Shown here: one piece after another, positions 63,151 to 64,000 of the stretch
Layout of the letters: each line of letters starts with the position of its first letter
Numbering within the stretch: position 1 is the first letter of the stretch
Origin: Chrysomallon squamiferum
Taxonomy: Eukaryota; Mollusca; Gastropoda; Neomphalida; Peltospiridae
Assembly (NCBI GenBank): GCA_012295275.1
Contig: CM022677.1
Coordinates: forward strand, 22,876,753 to 22,940,752
Length of the DNA stretch: 64,000 nucleotides
Direction: 5' to 3'
The notes under the pieces: generated by a model
Databases searched by the model: none
What the model was told of the DNA's origin: nothing
What the model saw: only the letters and a program-made list of their open reading frames with translations
Translations under genes and position numbers: made by a program

Positions 63151-64000
63151 TTTAGCTAACGTGTTGGTCTCTTTTCCTAGGTTGCGTATTTGTTTAATCT
63201 CTTTTTTCATTGGATGTAGAATAGATATAGTCTATAAGTGGTGTGAACTCTGTTCATCTCTTTCCCTGTGGAAAATTATTATAGTGAGGTACGTGTAAGT
63301 TTATATACTGTGCTGATGTATTTACCTCTGGATGTTTTTGACAGAAAATACAATATAGAGTCTGTACGTGTGTATATTATATTAATCTCTTTTCCTTTGG
63401 ATATGTAATATAATCTGTGTAATGCATTTAAACTCTTTTAAGTATTAATCTTTTTTCACTGGATGTATATAATCTTTGCATGTGATTTCTCCAATGTATT
63501 AATTTCATTTCCTTTAGATGTAATCTGTGTGTATGTCAGTGTGTTTATATGTATCAGGCAAATATGTGTATAAGTGTGTGTGTTTGCTTGTGGGTCTGTT
63601 TGCCTATTCATCTGTATAATGCAAAGATGATTCTTCTGTGTATCAGTGTTTCTGTGCAAGATATAGATCTAGTACTTATCTGTGTCATGCTGATCTATGT
63701 TTCTGTGTGTAAGGCATAGAAAATGCTTATATCTTCTGAGTATGTGTATCTTTGTAAGGCTTATGTGTTTGCTTCTATCATATATAAGGTATAGATAAGT
63801 GTTTTTGATTTGATCTGGTATTTCTCTGAATCAGTGTGTGCGTGTGTGTATGTAAGGCATGGATCAGTGTGTTTGTTAGTATCAGACAGGGCTTTGTGTT
63901 TGTGTTTTTGTAAAATGAGTATATCAGTGTATATTTGTTTCTTGTTTCAGGCATGTCACTGAGGTCAGAAAATTTGCTTTTATCAGGTATTTCTTAGCGT
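63150..64000. repeat. Diverged tandem repeats with 'ctcttttc.ttggatgta' phrase and TG-rich tail
   Basis: From 63160 to about 63530 the phrase 'ttaatctcttttccttggatgtaatataatctgtgt' recurs about every 60-90 bases with divergence. From 63540 on, a second loose set ('tgtgtttctgtgtaaggcatagat') recurs to the window end. Both are TG-rich and non-coding. Confidence 0.6.

Overview
This is a very AT-rich metazoan genomic window dominated by simple repeats: long (GA)n/(CT)n, (TTA)n, (TG)n and (GTAT)n tracts, plus several minisatellites. Coding sequence is confined to small exons with GT..AG borders, separated by microsatellite-rich introns. Domain content (TNF-receptor cysteine-rich repeats, thrombospondin type-1 repeats on phase 1-1 exons, a degenerate antistasin-like piece) points to an invertebrate animal. 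I favour a lophotrochozoan, possibly a mollusc, but the sequence does not prove it. Most long open frames are translated microsatellites and are not annotated.

Left third (about 5.7-25.3 kb): a segmental duplication (copy A about 5.69-12.6 kb, copy B about 19.9-25.3 kb). Each copy carries one minus-strand gene for a short secreted or GPI-anchored TNFR-superfamily protein: signal peptide, cysteine-rich domains, a short Thr/Ser stalk, then a C-terminal hydrophobic tail that stops at once, with no death domain or cytoplasmic tail. The joined exons close in frame in both copies. In copy A the 39-nt stalk exon is tandemly triplicated; copy B has one. Between them lie a 30-bp minisatellite (13.7-14.2 kb) and an intronless, frameshifted coding-like block of unknown identity (18.8-19.6 kb) flanked by short direct repeats.

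Middle (about 28.9-40.7 kb, plus strand): scattered exon-like pieces with splice-like borders encode ankyrin-like and coiled-coil peptides. Internal stops, frameshifts and duplicated pieces suggest a decayed ankyrin/coiled-coil gene. It is surrounded by degenerate GATA-type sequence (33.1-34.6 kb), a satellite-like array (35.0-37.0 kb) and AT-rich filler.

Right third (about 48-60.7 kb, minus strand): a tandem cluster of one small gene family with layout signal peptide, TSP1 repeats, one transmembrane helix, short basic tail. The right-hand gene has two TSP1 domains (212 aa, CDS 57107-60079). The next has five (422 aa, CDS 50517-54597). A third copy (48.06-49.29 kb) is broken but keeps the two-domain order of the right-hand gene. 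Coding lengths sum exactly to 639 and 1269 nt, and every exon junction is phase-compatible, which strongly supports the models.

Overall the window looks like a rapidly evolving accessory region with two tandemly expanding families of cell-surface proteins: decoy-like TNF receptors and minimal TSP1 transmembrane proteins. Partners and functions are inferred, not shown.
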